Positions 1-11,181 of a DNA stretch of 64,000 nucleotides are shown piece by piece (the first letter of the stretch is position 1; the number at the start of each line of letters is the position of its first letter). A program made the position numbers and the translations under genes. The notes under the pieces are model-generated. The model was not told the DNA's origin and made no database searches. It was given only the letters and a program-made list of their open reading frames with translations. Origin of the DNA: Paraconiothyrium sp. Pb-2020 (lineage: Eukaryota; Ascomycota; Dothideomycetes; Pleosporales; Didymosphaeriaceae); assembly GCA_022419385.1 (NCBI GenBank), contig JAJUBI010000005.1, positions 372,001 to 436,000 on the forward strand, written 5' to 3'.

Positions 1-398
1 TCGTGCGGAGACGTGCTACATGCTGACTGGAGATTGCTGGGGGCAAGTACATTGAAAGTTGTATATGGCATAAGGAAGGCTGTCTAGCACGGCCTAGTAG
101 CATTGAATTGAGCGGATGACACAGTCGCGGAAGGCATAGATTAAAGCCATGTGTGAATATAATGCACGAGAAAGCTGTTTGGCATCTGGACACGATGCCT
201 GCGCTGCTCGTTGTGAAGATGAACGCAGGCTGCTGGCCCATGTTTTCGGGTGAGAAGGTATTTCACCGACTTTGTCCCCATAGCTTCATTTTGTTGTTCT
301 TAGCATATAAAGACATGTACTACATGTTTACGTGCAAAGATCGTCGCACAATAGTCGTAATGATTTAGTGGCAGGTGAGAAGCCCGTCCTCCCTTTCT
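1..398. other. Left edge, no supported gene
   Basis: No open frame here resembles a known family. The upstream half of the AAA-ATPase whose remnant begins near position 399 would be expected here, but no Walker A or Walker B like segment can be read in any frame. The left part of that gene therefore appears to be deleted or replaced. Confidence 0.4.
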
Positions 399-986
399 AC
401 GAGGACTCGTCTGACTTTCGTAGTCCTCCTCAGAATCATGGAGTACTTTCAAGGAGTGATGTTCATGACGACAAATCGACTTGACAGTATCGATGCCGCA
501 TTTGCCTCGCGGATCCATCTTATGCTAGCCTATCCCCGGCTAAGCAAAGAAGCCCGGCGTGCTGTATGGGCCACATTCATCTCAAGTATCTCGACTTCCC
601 TAGCTCCTGCATAGCTTGACATTGAATTCCTCGACGAGGTTGCTTCTTACGATCTCAATGGAAGACAAATCAAGAATGTGACCCGCGTCGCTTGCGCTAT
701 AGCAGCAAATGATCAGCGCGAGCTGGCGCCGCAGGATATTTTGGAGAGGCTAGCTACTGCCTTCTTGAAGCAACAGCCTCCTCAACTACTGACTCACCAA
801 ACTGTTCCTTGGCGAGTTCAATACAATGACCTGTCCAAGTGTTGGTTCGGAGATTTTCCTAGAGAGTTTCTGGTGCTAATCCCATCGTTTTATGTTGTTG
901 GTCCTCTGATAGCCATAGGACTGTCTTCAGCTCTACATCATGGTATAAAGCTTGGCCTTTGGGTTTATCAGCGGTTCCGCAGATAG
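399..986 (+). pseudogene. AAA-ATPase C-terminal remnant with in-frame stop
   Basis: The reading matches the end of the AAA domain in a large family of fungal AAA-ATPases. The segment EYFQGVMFMTTNRLDSIDAA, then SRIHLMLAYP, is the sensor-1/arginine-finger region (about 435-540). After an in-frame TAG at 612-614 the same frame resumes with FLDEVASYDLNGRQIKNVTR (about 627-686), the lid region of the same family. The Walker A and B halves are absent upstream. The only GT..AG pair that would remove the stop is 29 bp long, too short for a normal intron, so I call it a pseudogene. The tail (about 865-985) encodes a hydrophobic segment and a basic end, which is unusual for the family and may come from a fusion or unrelated sequence. 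It lies next to an NLR gene, a common setting for decaying accessory genes. Confidence 0.65.
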
Positions 987-1265
987 ATACACTCTTTATG
1001 TCTGAACAATAGTTATGGTCCTCTGAGCTCGGATGTTCTTGGAAGGTATATCCGTTCTGGGGAAGGTTGAGAGGGCCTAGCGGGACGGAAAACGTAGATC
1101 GTTATGCGGCTCAGAACCTAGGGTAGCCATTGACGGTAGGAGGACCCTCATATGTGGAACGATCATGTTCGGTGGCGGTGGTACGCGTTCATTCATAAGT
1201 AGGCCAACGCTTGAAGTCAACTTGATCTTACACTAGCTGCTAGTCCTGGGAGCACCGTGATCAAA

Positions 1266-4200
1266 TTAACGTGCGTGTCGAAAATACGCAGGGAGACAGG
1301 TAGTGCCTGCATTTCTCGGGAGACGAACTTGGATGGCCCTCAACCTTGAAGGCCTTCTGTGATCCGTCTCAGACACCACTGTGTCTGCCAGGGGGACGGT
1401 GGACACCTCAATCTGCCTACCGATGTCCATACCGTTCTCGCGCAGGACATTGACGATATCTGCATGTCCCCATTCACATTGTCGAATGTAAGCCTTTTGG
1501 TAGTCGGGATCGTCGATGTGAAGCTCGGCGCCAAAATCCAGAAGCAACGCCAAAATTTCAGAACCCATCCAAGGCGCCTCGAGGCAAGCTTTCAACAGCG
1601 TATCGTGATCTGGAACGGAACCTGCATCTGGGCTTGAGATGATATGGTTCACATCAGCTCCTGCTCGGATGAGAAGGGCGACGATATCGGCATGCTGTCC
1701 CTCAACAGCATTGTACAAAGACCGGTTCTTGACTGTCCGAGACATGTCCGTGAAACAAGCTTCTTCTTGTGCCTGAGATAGAATCCAGCGGACAAGCTCG
1801 GTGTGCCCATTCGCTGAAGCTGCCATTAATGCGTAGCCCATGCCTTTCAGGCGTGTCCAATCGCCATACCATCTTCTCAGAAGCTGCACCATATTTTGGT
1901 GGTTGTGTCGGGCCGCAATAGACATGCATTCGTCGAGGACCCGCGTACCTATGTCACCTGGTTCTCTGGCTATGGGAAGATGTGCAGCTGTTGAGTTCCA
2001 GTACAACGGACCGACCTCGAGCAAAAACAAGGCAGCAAGTTCAAGACCATGCTCAATTGCAAACTTCAGCGCATCGTCAAAGTCGATACGCCACTCATGT
2101 CGCCGCAACTCTTTCAAGACCTCTAGGTAACCAGCTTGAAGAGCGATGATTGATAGATTAGTCGGCATTGTGTGCGTGTCGAGTTCGAGCTGCAATCGTT
2201 GAACTTTCGACTGCTCATAAGAGACATCGTATGCATGTCTTTGTGCCGTATGGTACAGCGTGTTACCGGTGCCATCCGGTGCGTTGCATTCTGCACTGCA
2301 GCGAAGGAAGGAATCAACTAGGTGGCGACTTGCACAAGTCGCAGCTTCGAGAGCTGTACAGAAAGGAACCTGTCGAATTGCCCAAGCTCTTCTTCCGCCA
2401 CGTCCTGGTGTTTCATTATGCAGATCGGATTTGTGCATTGAAACACATGCTTCTATAAGCTTTTGAAGTGTATCCACCAGACCAAGGTGTGCTGTTACGG
2501 AAAGCTGGCCTAGGAATGGATCTTTTGTATGCACATCGTTGTTCTCTAGTGGCGAGTCGTGCGTCGGCGCCCAGATTTCCGAATCTCCTGCGAAACTCTT
2601 TGGCTTAAGCATGTCGCACTGCAGGTTGAAAACATCCCGGTTGAGAGTGGAAGCGTTCTGGAGGTGCTCGTACCAATACGTTGCAGCATACGGAAATAAC
2701 GGGTACGTGGCGGTTTCTACACCGAACCCACCTGCAAAAACCATGTAGGATATACACGAGGCCCCAATATAACGGTGAGCAGCGAATTCTGAGATGTGAA
2801 ATTCTGCGGAACGAGTTGAGGTCAGGTACTCTTTGACCGAATAATGCGTCAATTGCACCAAGTCATCTTTCTCAGGCCGAGTAGTGCCATCTTGGATGTC
2901 AACAAGACTGTGGCACATCCTGAGGACATCGCTGATCTGAAGTAATCGGTCCTCAGCTTGGAAAGATTCAGTTGGCCTAGCGACGGCTGCTTCTGCAAGT
3001 TCTTCGAGGGTCATCGGCTCTTTCGCGAATGCGAGCCAGCGAAGAATTGACATGGCATCGGGTCGATCATGCTCGTCGATGGACTGTAAGATGCGCTCAT
3101 ATGTGGCATCCAGAGTAGGTGGTAATTCTCGGAGAGCCTTCTCAATATCACGCGCTCGACGATACATCTTCATGGTATCCATCTGACATACGGCCCAACG
3201 GAACCTTTCAAGGTTAGCCACAAGTCTATGTGGTGTGTAACTTTACATACATTCCTTGCGCTCCGTTAGTGACTTTGGATTTGATGCACATCTTCAAAGG
3301 CGAAGGAAGACTCGATAATCGAGGATGTTCCAAACATTTCTCAACGTAAGATTGGATATCAGTATCAACTTTTGCCTGTTCCAGTCTGACTGTCTTGCTG
3401 GTGATGGTACAGAGCGCCTCGCGAATGTCGAGTTCGTCCCGACTTGTGCATAGAATGTGCAGATGCGGTAGATGTTCCCGGACTAGATCTGCCAACGTGT
3501 CAAGTAGCTCCGTTCTCTTCAGGTTCTCTGACTTTAATTAGCAAAAGCTTAGCGTTCGAATACGAGAACGATACAGCCTTAGAGACGTACCTGGCGAATC
3601 TGGAAGCTCATCGAGTGCGTCGAAGACAACAAACGTCCGCTGAGATGAGCTTCGAATGATACACTTCAATGTTCTCTTCAATTCTTCTAACGAAGGAGAA
3701 TGGCCTTCATCTCGATAGGCATTGTACAGTGATTGTAGAGATCTCGGTATATCAACTTCGGCAGCTGCCAATTGCCTAATTATCGATCGTAATATCGTCT
3801 CGGTGCCATGAGTTCGGTGGTCTTGAAATTCGATGTAGAAATAAGCCAGTCTTCCACCGGGTGGACGAGCGCACTGTTCTTTCAAGGCCTCAACAATTGC
3901 AGAGAAGAGTACCGTTTTTCCGCTACCAGCTAATGTATTTTAGTAAAGAGACGAGTTTGTCCATCGGATTGATATCGTCGATCACTGTATAAAAGCAAGC
4001 TTGCACTTACGGATGCCAGTGAGCCATATCAGGGAGGGCATATCAACCCATGTTCTGAATGCATCCGAATCTGTGAGCCAGAGCCCCGAATCCTGATGTT
4101 TACACTTGATGGTATGATTATGCTTAATGGACGGTTCTACATCCGATGAGGTCCAATGAAGTACGGCGGCTCTGGCAAGTACTTTAGAGTCTAAGCTTCC

Positions 4201-4791
4201 TGAACCAAGGGCACCATCGACTTTTGATATGACGGCAGCTAGGTGAGATACTGTTGTGGACTGAGCTATAGCGTGGGTTTGAGAAACAGCGGCCGTGTTC
4301 GTTAACAGTTGCCTGACAACATGAGTACGGCGACGACAATACGTGAAGAACACCTACCATCCGTCAATAGATAACGACAACTGAAAAACATTGATACAAT
4401 CATGTATGGTCTTGATGATCGCTCGTTGGTCTTCTTTTCGTAAAGGCCATCTAGCATTGTGAAGCCACTTCTTCGATCGCGACTCCGATTTTGCGGATGT
4501 GATGTGTTCATGTAGGGTAGTTTCCAGGCCTTTCAGCTTCGCGTGACATGATTTCGTGGTGCTGTATAGAATCGAACTATCTTCAAAACTGTGACCTCGA
4601 TGCGCTTGCCGCTCAAGGAACCGTTCGAGCTGTTCCAAGACCATGACTAGTGTAGTCAGCTCTACTACAAGCTCACGAGATTCAGCAGCCGCATGCTTGA
4701 CCGAGCCGATGTATGCAGTCAAAGTTTGTTGCAATTGAATAGTCAGGCTGAGAAGCCCCGCAATGCCAGCAGTGATAGAGAAAGGATCCAT
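1266..4791 (-). CDS. NACHT-ankyrin STAND protein (fungal NLR-like)
   Basis: complement(join(1266..3204,3251..3527,3591..3929,4011..4312,4358..4791)), 1096 aa; all phases agree. The start MDPFSITAGIAGLL at 4791 is the usual opening of the fungal STAND N-terminal domain, with a helical region to about residue 140. A linker with DSGLWLTDSDAFRTWV leads into the NACHT domain. The P-loop GIPGSGKT (about 242-249) is split by the third intron in transcript terms (3930..4010 complement... exon 2/3 junction). Walker B is VVFDALDEL (about 348-356), followed by ILCTSRDEL. A winged-helix-like stretch around FAKEPMTLEELAEA follows, and the C-terminal third holds degenerate ankyrin repeats (for example GQHADIVALLIRAGADVNHI). 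By family knowledge such proteins are intracellular receptors in self/non-self recognition and programmed cell death. The ligand and effector are unknown; no HET, patatin or other effector domain is visible at the N-terminus. Confidence 0.88.
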
Positions 4792-5472
4792 GATTGTCGA
4801 GACAGTGGCGCAAGCGACAGCGTGTTGTCGTTCCGTGGAAAAGGCTTCCGAGCTTAGGAGGGTGCTGATTGAGTTCTCCCTGCATTTGTCCCAGACTTGC
4901 CCGAGGCATTGCATGGGCTGGTGTCAGTCACGAGGCTGAGTGCATGTCTCCTGCAATTGGTTGGCAGCACCCAAGCGAGAGGCATGCAGCGTCGAGGAAA
5001 TTCCGGTGAAAGTTTACAAAGCCTCGGATTCTATCGGAACATCGGAGACAAGACAAGAAATCAAAAAGAAACATGGAACGGATCAACCATAATAGTATAA
5101 CAAAGAAGCGACACTTGAACACTCCTTAAGTCATGGTGTGCTGAAGCTCATGCCCAAGTAGTAGCTGTTCACACGAAGTGGTTCGGGTGTTGGTCCTGTG
5201 ATAGCATGGCGAATTAATTGAATGCCACCGTAAGGAGTAATATGCCGCTCAATTAAGCATTGTTCGAAGCTTGTTGATCTACTTACGGAGTGTACATAAC
5301 TTCATACCTCCACCCATGTGACATCAGACCCTGACCCTCCCCACCAATCCCAATCCGTCAAGCCCGCCGCACGCACCACACCTTAATCCCCAACATCGAA
5401 GCTCACCATCACCACCCGTCTCCAAATCCCCCAACAACACCCTCTCTCTCCTCTCCTCACTCATCTCTCACA
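4792..5472. other. Divergent intergenic region, NLR / TRAPP
   Basis: This spacer separates the 5' ends of the NLR gene (minus) and the TRAPP gene (plus), so it should hold both promoters. The last 35 bases before the TRAPP start are a run of C and T, a common fungal leader feature. No other structure was seen. Confidence 0.5.
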
Positions 5473-6190
5473 ATGAGCAGCTCCCAACCCCCCGCCTCCG
5501 GCCTCCGCTACCCTTCCAACAAAAAAACAATCTACGACCGCAACCTCAACCGCAGCAAAAACGCCGAGCTCTCCCGCGCCGCCTTCGCCTACCTCTTCAT
5601 CGAGATGATAAACCTCGCGCAAAAGAACGCAAAAGACGTGGGCGACTTGGAAAAGCGGTATTGTCTTCCTGAAACCCCAGAAATACAAGTGTGCAAGCTG
5701 ACAGGGGATGTGAATTAGGTTGAACAACCAAGGCTACCCCATCGGCATCCGCCTCCTCGACCTCCTCCTCACCCGCAGCGCAAACCCCCTCGCTTCGATA
5801 CGACCGACGCGCATACTCCCGCTGCTGCAGTTCATCGCGCAGACGCTGTATAGACACCTCTTCGGTCGCCCTGCTGATGCGCTCGAGCGCTCGGGGGAAG
5901 ACCCCTCGCAGTACATGCTCTTCGACAACGAGCCCATGGTCAATACATACATCTCTTTACCGAGGGAAATGAGTAATCTAAACTGTGCGGCGTTCGTGGC
6001 GGGGATCATCGAGGGGGTCTGCGATGGCGCGGGGTTCGCGACGGAGGGGGTCACGGCGCATAGTGTTGGCGGGCAGGAGCAAGGAAAGGGCGAAGGGAAG
6101 GAGATGTGGCCTGGGAAGACTGTGTTTCTGATCAAGTTCAAGAAAGAGGTATTGGAGAGGGAGGAGATATTGGCGAGGGGAGGGGGTTAG
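5473..6190 (+). CDS. trs31: TRAPP complex subunit Trs31/TRAPPC5
   Basis: join(5473..5657,5719..6190), 218 aa, intron 61 bp with a CTGAC branch-like site. It is a Bet3-fold small TRAPP subunit, part of the core of the TRAPP tethering complexes that act as guanine-nucleotide exchange factor for the Rab Ypt1 at the Golgi. Recognisable segments are IYDRNLNRSKNAELSRAAFA (about 20-39), YPIGIRLLDLLLTR just after the intron, and the alternating FDNEPMVNTYISLP / NCAAFVAGIIEG region followed by TVFLIKFKKEVLERE at the end. All are in the order expected for Trs31. Length matches the family (about 190-220 aa). A short low-complexity insert (GGQEQGKGEGKE, about 186-197) precedes the last strand. The start codon opens immediately after a pyrimidine-rich leader. 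Confidence 0.93.
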
Positions 6191-8643
6191 TGCGAGAAGA
6201 GATTCAAAGATGGTGATGGTGATGCGAGCATGTGAGGATTTACATCTCAGAGGTTGCATTAGATGGCGTACCGGGTGATAGCATTTACTGGAGTATATCG
6301 GGTGGGAAGCGAGCGATATGCTTGCGACTGGGCAATTGATCTGATACTGGACGAGTACAACTTACCGCACGGCGTATACTAACATCAATTAATGCAGACA
6401 ACGCTCCTTCCGCATCATCCAAACTTCGGGAGCTTTCGCAGGTCCGAGAGTTGTCTGACTGACTGACAAACATCCCATTCCTTCGCAACAGCTACCCTCA
6501 GCGACGAAACATCGATTGCAACCCTCCGACACACTCCCTCCGCTCTCACAACTTTCTTTTCTTCCAACCTCGCACCCCAACTCTTCCACTGCAATCACCC
6601 ATCGTACGACTGAGGCAAACAAAACTCCACATTCCTCTCCTCCACGCGCGACGCCCTATTTCCCTATACCGATATCCAGCCTCATCCACGCCTCCCAACG
6701 CGGCAACCCAAGCCGAGTACGCAAACCTTGGGGCCGAGTACGCGCTTGAGAGCCGAGTCTGTTCGCCTCGGGTGGCGTATCTCCCCGCGACGCAACAACG
6801 CCGAAAAGCAACTGCGCACCTAACACGGCACCTTAGCAACCAATGACCTACGCTTCCACCCGGCACCCGATCTCGTGACAGCCTGCATGTTCCAGATTCG
6901 CCCGTCGCTGTACACATCACGTAAAAGGTTGCACACTACCCTACGTCGTGTGAAACTACCGGTATACTAGAGTAACGTCTAGAGAGCTTATGTGATGCTG
7001 CCCAAGGATGCTGTACCACCATCACATTCATCACGGACGGCTGCCGAGAAGACTAGTCTACTACATTACACCGTGGTCTGCTGCTCCTTTTCCGGTGCGG
7101 GGAGCCAAAGCTGCATGCGCGCCCGCTTCGCTTGGGCCGCGACGTAGAATTGCCAATTGCCAGCGGAGAATCTCGCACTGCATGCGCACTGCCTACGCGC
7201 TCAGGCACGTTTAGATGAAAAGCGGTCTCTGTAAACCTTAAAGCCTGCGCGCGTTGTATACTTGACTGACCTGTCGTGCATGTGCAGCCGGAGAGCCGCC
7301 TAGCCTGGCCGTATACACAACGCATGAGCTAGCGTGGTGTCGGTCTCCGCTGTGTAGACTAAGCGGCTGTAGTGAGCGATACAACACGTGCACGCGATCC
7401 TGCCGGGGATTACAAGAAACCGTAAGTCGTGTTCACGATCGAGCGGAGGATGCGTGGCAAATGTCGGTGACGGTGACGGGTCAGAGTGAAGCTCCGATGT
7501 AACATGTGCGATCCAAACGGTGAAAAACTTTTTCCTTCAAGAGGATTGCCTTCAAGGGGTGAGGGCGTGAGGCTTTTTGTTACGAGCAGGTTGTTGCCCT
7601 GGCTCGCGTGCAACGAGTTTCCCAAGGTGGCTACACGCACCGGTGATCGCAGCATGCATACGGTGCGGTGCCAGTTTAGTTTTGATTTTCCGGTGCCTTG
7701 CAAGCCCAGAACGCGACAGGGCAAGGAGCCCCTTCCAAGCCCCAGCGACGTTGTTGGCTTCAGGATCTGCCAGGCCAAAAAGCAATTGCACTCGCGCTAC
7801 GCTGGCCCTGCGCAGCTGAGGAAAGATCAGAGGCGCCGCATCACCGCGTTCTCTAGGGCTGAGTGGCCGTGCCCGTCTGTCACACAAAGGCGAAAGGATT
7901 TCCGATGTTCTCGTTGGCCGTTGAACGTGCGATGTTGCGCATTTTCTGGGGTGATCGCCACCCAGTCACAGAGGGGATGTTTCCAGGTGCGAAATGCAGG
8001 CATGGCCCGGCCAGCCTCATTCCCTCCTGAGATCTTCTCCGCGCGGCCCCGGGCGACATTTTCCATGCGCGTTTTTCTCTCTCTTCGAGTAAATTGCTCG
8101 CGTGCACGTTTCACCCCGACGTCAGCGGTCGACGTTAGGACATGTTATTGTTTTTGGAGGAGGCCAGCCTCACGTCCCGGCGGCGTAAACGATGTCAGAA
8201 TCAGCGTGCTGCTTTCCCAACTTCCAAGCTTCAACGCACAGCGGGGAATGTAAAGGAACGTGCGGTGTGGTCTCCTGTGGTTCCCGCCAATCGACCATTC
8301 CCGACGAAGGCCCAGAAGAGAAGTGCACACGCACAGGGCGTATAGCACCCAGGCCTGCAGCAGGGCTTCCAGGGTCTTCTCCGCATTGTCCCCTCTGTCG
8401 GGTCATCCGACCCTTCGCCCAATACTGTATTATTAGACTAGACCGACGCCTGCACGCATTCATTCTTATGCTGAAATCCCACCGCCTCTTTTACACCGTG
8501 GTGTGCTGTCAGGTACACGTTCGCAATTTCATATTTTCCACCCGTCCTAGCCTTTTCCGCGGTATCTGTCATTCCCACGGCGCACGAAGCTGGTCAGGTG
8601 GAGGGCTCTAGACGTGGTCGCGTGATGGTAGCGTAACCTTTAG
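6191..8643. other. Long intergenic region, no supported gene
   Basis: About 2.45 kb without a convincing gene. Open frames exist, the longest being about 255 codons at 7486-8253 (+), but their translations are rich in Arg, Cys and Ser without any motif, and open frames on the opposite strand overlap them. The region from about 6500 is pyrimidine-rich. The right end may contain the 5' leader of the gene at 8644; a TTTAG directly before that ATG could be a splice acceptor of an upstream non-coding exon. Confidence 0.45.
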
Positions 8644-10188
8644 ATGCGCTCTCGGCAGCTCCAAGGCTGCCATACACGCTCCAGCACTGCTCCGCAGAAG
8701 AATTATATCCCGCCACATCCGCCACAAGGTCGACCGACGCACACCTCGTCGCCATCGCAGGGTTCGCTCGGTGTACCGTCTCCTCCTCTAACGCCGGAAG
8801 ACTCGCATCATCCAACCAAGACGCGGAGCGAGCATGTCGAGCCCGGCCCCTACGGTTATTATCCCCAATCGACAAGCGACGCCACTCGACGGGGGATAAT
8901 GCCACCTTCCCCATCTCTGTCCTCATCATCGACACGGCCGAATTCTACTTTCCCGACACCTGAAGGCATTTCCAACACGGAGTTCACTTTTAGAACCTTG
9001 CCTCAACCAGAGGCGCCTCTTTCGTTTTTGCCAGGACCGTCACCATCGCCGTTATGGAAGCGTCGTCGATCCACTGCCGATGTCGACGGCGAACATTCGT
9101 GTTTGCAGAAGAAGAAGAGAAGACTGCGCCTCTTCTTGATTACTTCACGACTGTCACCGCAGTACTCGTATCCCGCCACCAACATCGTAGACCGAGGGAG
9201 CTCCAAGATTGCTGTATGGGCGAAGCAACGGGCTTTGGGACGCAACATACTGCGCAAGGCCGCGATACTGAACCGCATCCGACGGCAAAGCATCTCTGCG
9301 TTGGAGACGGCCGGGGGTCTGGGTCGGGTTCTTGTTGAGCAAGAGAAGGAGCAGGAGCAGCTGCATTTAGCGAAGCTGACGTTGATGTACGGTAGCCACG
9401 ATTCTGCAACGCAGCCCATCGGGAAAGATAGCATTGGCTTGCCAGAAGTGGTAGAGACAAGGGCGGGTGAGCAGATCCGGTCGACTGAATCTTCGCCGGC
9501 AAATTCCACGGGGTCGCCATCTCCGCCACTGAGGGCTCGCGATGAAGATGGCATGAGGGAGTATCGTTCGCCTAACGATGCATATGCCGACTACAATACT
9601 TTTTCGAAACTGCCGCGGCCGGCACATTCGCCTTTGCCGCCTTCTCCACTCGGGTTATCAAACTATGATGCTCTCGATCTTGAAGACGAGTATCCTGATC
9701 CTTATGCTCATCTCGATGAGGAGTACGAGGCAGAGGAACAAGAAGAAGCTGGTGTCGAAAACCCATTTGCCCCTTATTTACCCTTCCCGTGTAATGCTGT
9801 TGATACCTTGAGAGGAAGCCAGCAAGGTCATAGCCATGACAGTATCCTAGAACCGGATGATCCAGCCGTGGGCGATTACGGCCAGGTCGAGGAGGATGCC
9901 GATGCTGTTTGGCTACTCAGCCGGCCACATCATGATCGAAGCGTAGATACGAAACCACCTTCATCGTCTTCGCCGAACGTCCAGGAGTCATCGGCAAATG
10001 CATTATCGAATGCTACTCCGCAGTCGCCGAACACCGGCCCTTTGCTCAGTCCTACTTCTTCTTCACCGAACTTCGCTGGCATGTGTGTGGAAAGTGATGT
10101 AGAAGAGATGAATGAGAATCTTGCGATCGAGATGGAAAAGGAAAAAGAGAGGCAAAGACGCCTCATGTTCATGAGCTTTGGTTCGTAA
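8644..10188 (+). CDS. Conserved disordered protein with a short basic conserved block
   Basis: Single exon, 514 aa. I do not recognise a named family. Most of the chain is Pro/Ser/Asp/Glu-rich and looks disordered. One compact block (about residues 153-215) is different: KKKRRLRLFLITSRLS, then PATNIVDRGSSKIAVWAKQR and ILRKAAILNRIRRQ. It is helical, strongly basic and probably the conserved functional core. Its cluster of Lys/Arg could serve nuclear targeting or nucleic-acid contact, which is inference only. Acidic patches (YAHLDEEYEAEEQEEAG near 350) and a charged helical C-terminus (EMEKEKERQRRLMFMSF) follow. Codon use and an uninterrupted frame support a real gene. The start could move to a later Met, but the first ATG is kept. 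Confidence 0.75.
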   Translation: MRSRQLQGCHTRSSTAPQKNYIPPHPPQGRPTHTSSPSQGSLGVPSPPLTPEDSHHPTKTRSEHVEPGPYGYYPQSTSDATRRGIMPPSPSLSSSSTRPNSTFPTPEGISNTEFTFRTLPQPEAPLSFLPGPSPSPLWKRRRSTADVDGEHSCLQKKKRRLRLFLITSRLSPQYSYPATNIVDRGSSKIAVWAKQRALGRNILRKAAILNRIRRQSISALETAGGLGRVLVEQEKEQEQLHLAKLTLMYGSHDSATQPIGKDSIGLPEVVETRAGEQIRSTESSPANSTGSPSPPLRARDEDGMREYRSPNDAYADYNTFSKLPRPAHSPLPPSPLGLSNYDALDLEDEYPDPYAHLDEEYEAEEQEEAGVENPFAPYLPFPCNAVDTLRGSQQGHSHDSILEPDDPAVGDYGQVEEDADAVWLLSRPHHDRSVDTKPPSSSSPNVQESSANALSNATPQSPNTGPLLSPTSSSPNFAGMCVESDVEEMNENLAIEMEKEKERQRRLMFMSFGS

Positions 10189-10548
10189 AAGGAGTTGTAT
10201 ATTCATTTTAGGGAGCTGCGAAATTTCGGGCGCTCCGGCTTCTTAGCGTGGGTTAGCATACAAAATGCGTGCATCTTCATGAGCGGGCGGGCTGGCTCGG
10301 GCGGATCTTCCTTTTCAAGGCCATATCATGGGAAAAAAGCATTGGTGGTCGTAAAAACTTCCTGGTGCCGGAAAAGGGTTGGCGTTTCTGTTGACATTTG
10401 TGTTTCATCCCAGTCGCTACTTGTATATACCCCTCAAACCGATGCCCTTGTCGATCTGATACGTCAATTGGACCAAATTTCTCCCGCAAATTGCGGGCAG
10501 GGTGATGCAAGACGAATGACTAGCCGCACGTGCCGGAGTTGGAAACTG
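10189..10548. other. Convergent 3' spacer
   Basis: This lies between the stop codons of two convergent genes (8644-10188 plus, 10549-11181 minus). It probably carries both 3' untranslated regions. No hairpin, RNA gene or coding segment was recognised. Confidence 0.45.
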
Positions 10549-11181
10549 CTACTTCTGCAATTTGGATGCCCGGTCGAGGGCGATGTCACACATAGCCTGT
10601 TGAAGAATGATTAGCTTGCATCGTCGCTGAGGGCAGGAGCGACGCACCTGTATAGCTTCGTGACGCTCAGCTTTGATATCACCTCGGTCGATGCGTGCCC
10701 GCATGTTCTCCATGATGACTGGTCTCGCGCGACCGTTGACGAAGACACTGCGATGCATCAGACGTGTACGTCGCTTTGAGATGGATAAATCTTACACGTA
10801 TCTCAGTCCGGGAAACTTCTCTTCATACTCCCCATTCAGCGCCGCCAACTGCTCTTTTTCTTTTTCGGCGCCCTGTTGCAGTTGCGCCTGCTCAGCGCGG
10901 CTTTGCTCGCTTTCGACCTTCTTCTCGCCTAGTCGTGGATGCGAGCATAGTATCTCGGACAGCTTCTCGACATCTTTCGGATCGTCCGATTGCGCGAGAG
11001 CTGACAGCTGCGCGTTGACAGCGATGACGAGATTATCATAGGTAGGGAATACTGTTGATCTGAGGACTGGGAGTGAGAGCGCGTGGAGAGGCGGAGATGG
11101 CTCGAAGAGCAGGTCGAGCACCTGGGCAATCTCGTCCTCAGGCAGGTGCGACAGCGTGTTTACGGGAGGCAGTGATGTCAT
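10549..11181 (-). CDS. OHCU decarboxylase (uric acid degradation)
   Basis: complement(join(10549..10596,10648..10747,10796..11181)), 177 aa; introns 48 and 51 bp. It is a member of the 2-oxo-4-hydroxy-4-carboxy-5-ureidoimidazoline decarboxylase family, which completes conversion of urate to S-allantoin after urate oxidase and HIU hydrolase. Visible family marks are SHPRLGEK (about 88-95; the His is the catalytic residue in studied members), EKFPGLRYVVFVNGRARPVI around the first splice junction, and MENMRARIDRGDIKAERHEA. The second intron is 51 bp with no stop in frame, so an unspliced transcript would insert 17 codons. The spliced form restores the family sequence (EAIQ-AMCDIALDRA). It is divergent from the gene starting at 12653. 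Pathway partners are not in the window. Confidence 0.92.

Noticed and set aside
586..614. A GT..AG pair that would remove the TAG in the AAA-ATPase remnant
   Set aside because: It would be a 29-bp intron, below the size fungal spliceosomes normally use, and the first half of the gene is missing anyway.
7486..8253. 255-codon open frame in the long intergenic region
   Set aside because: The translation is Arg/Cys/Ser-rich without motif, long frames overlap it on the other strand, and no splice partner makes sense.
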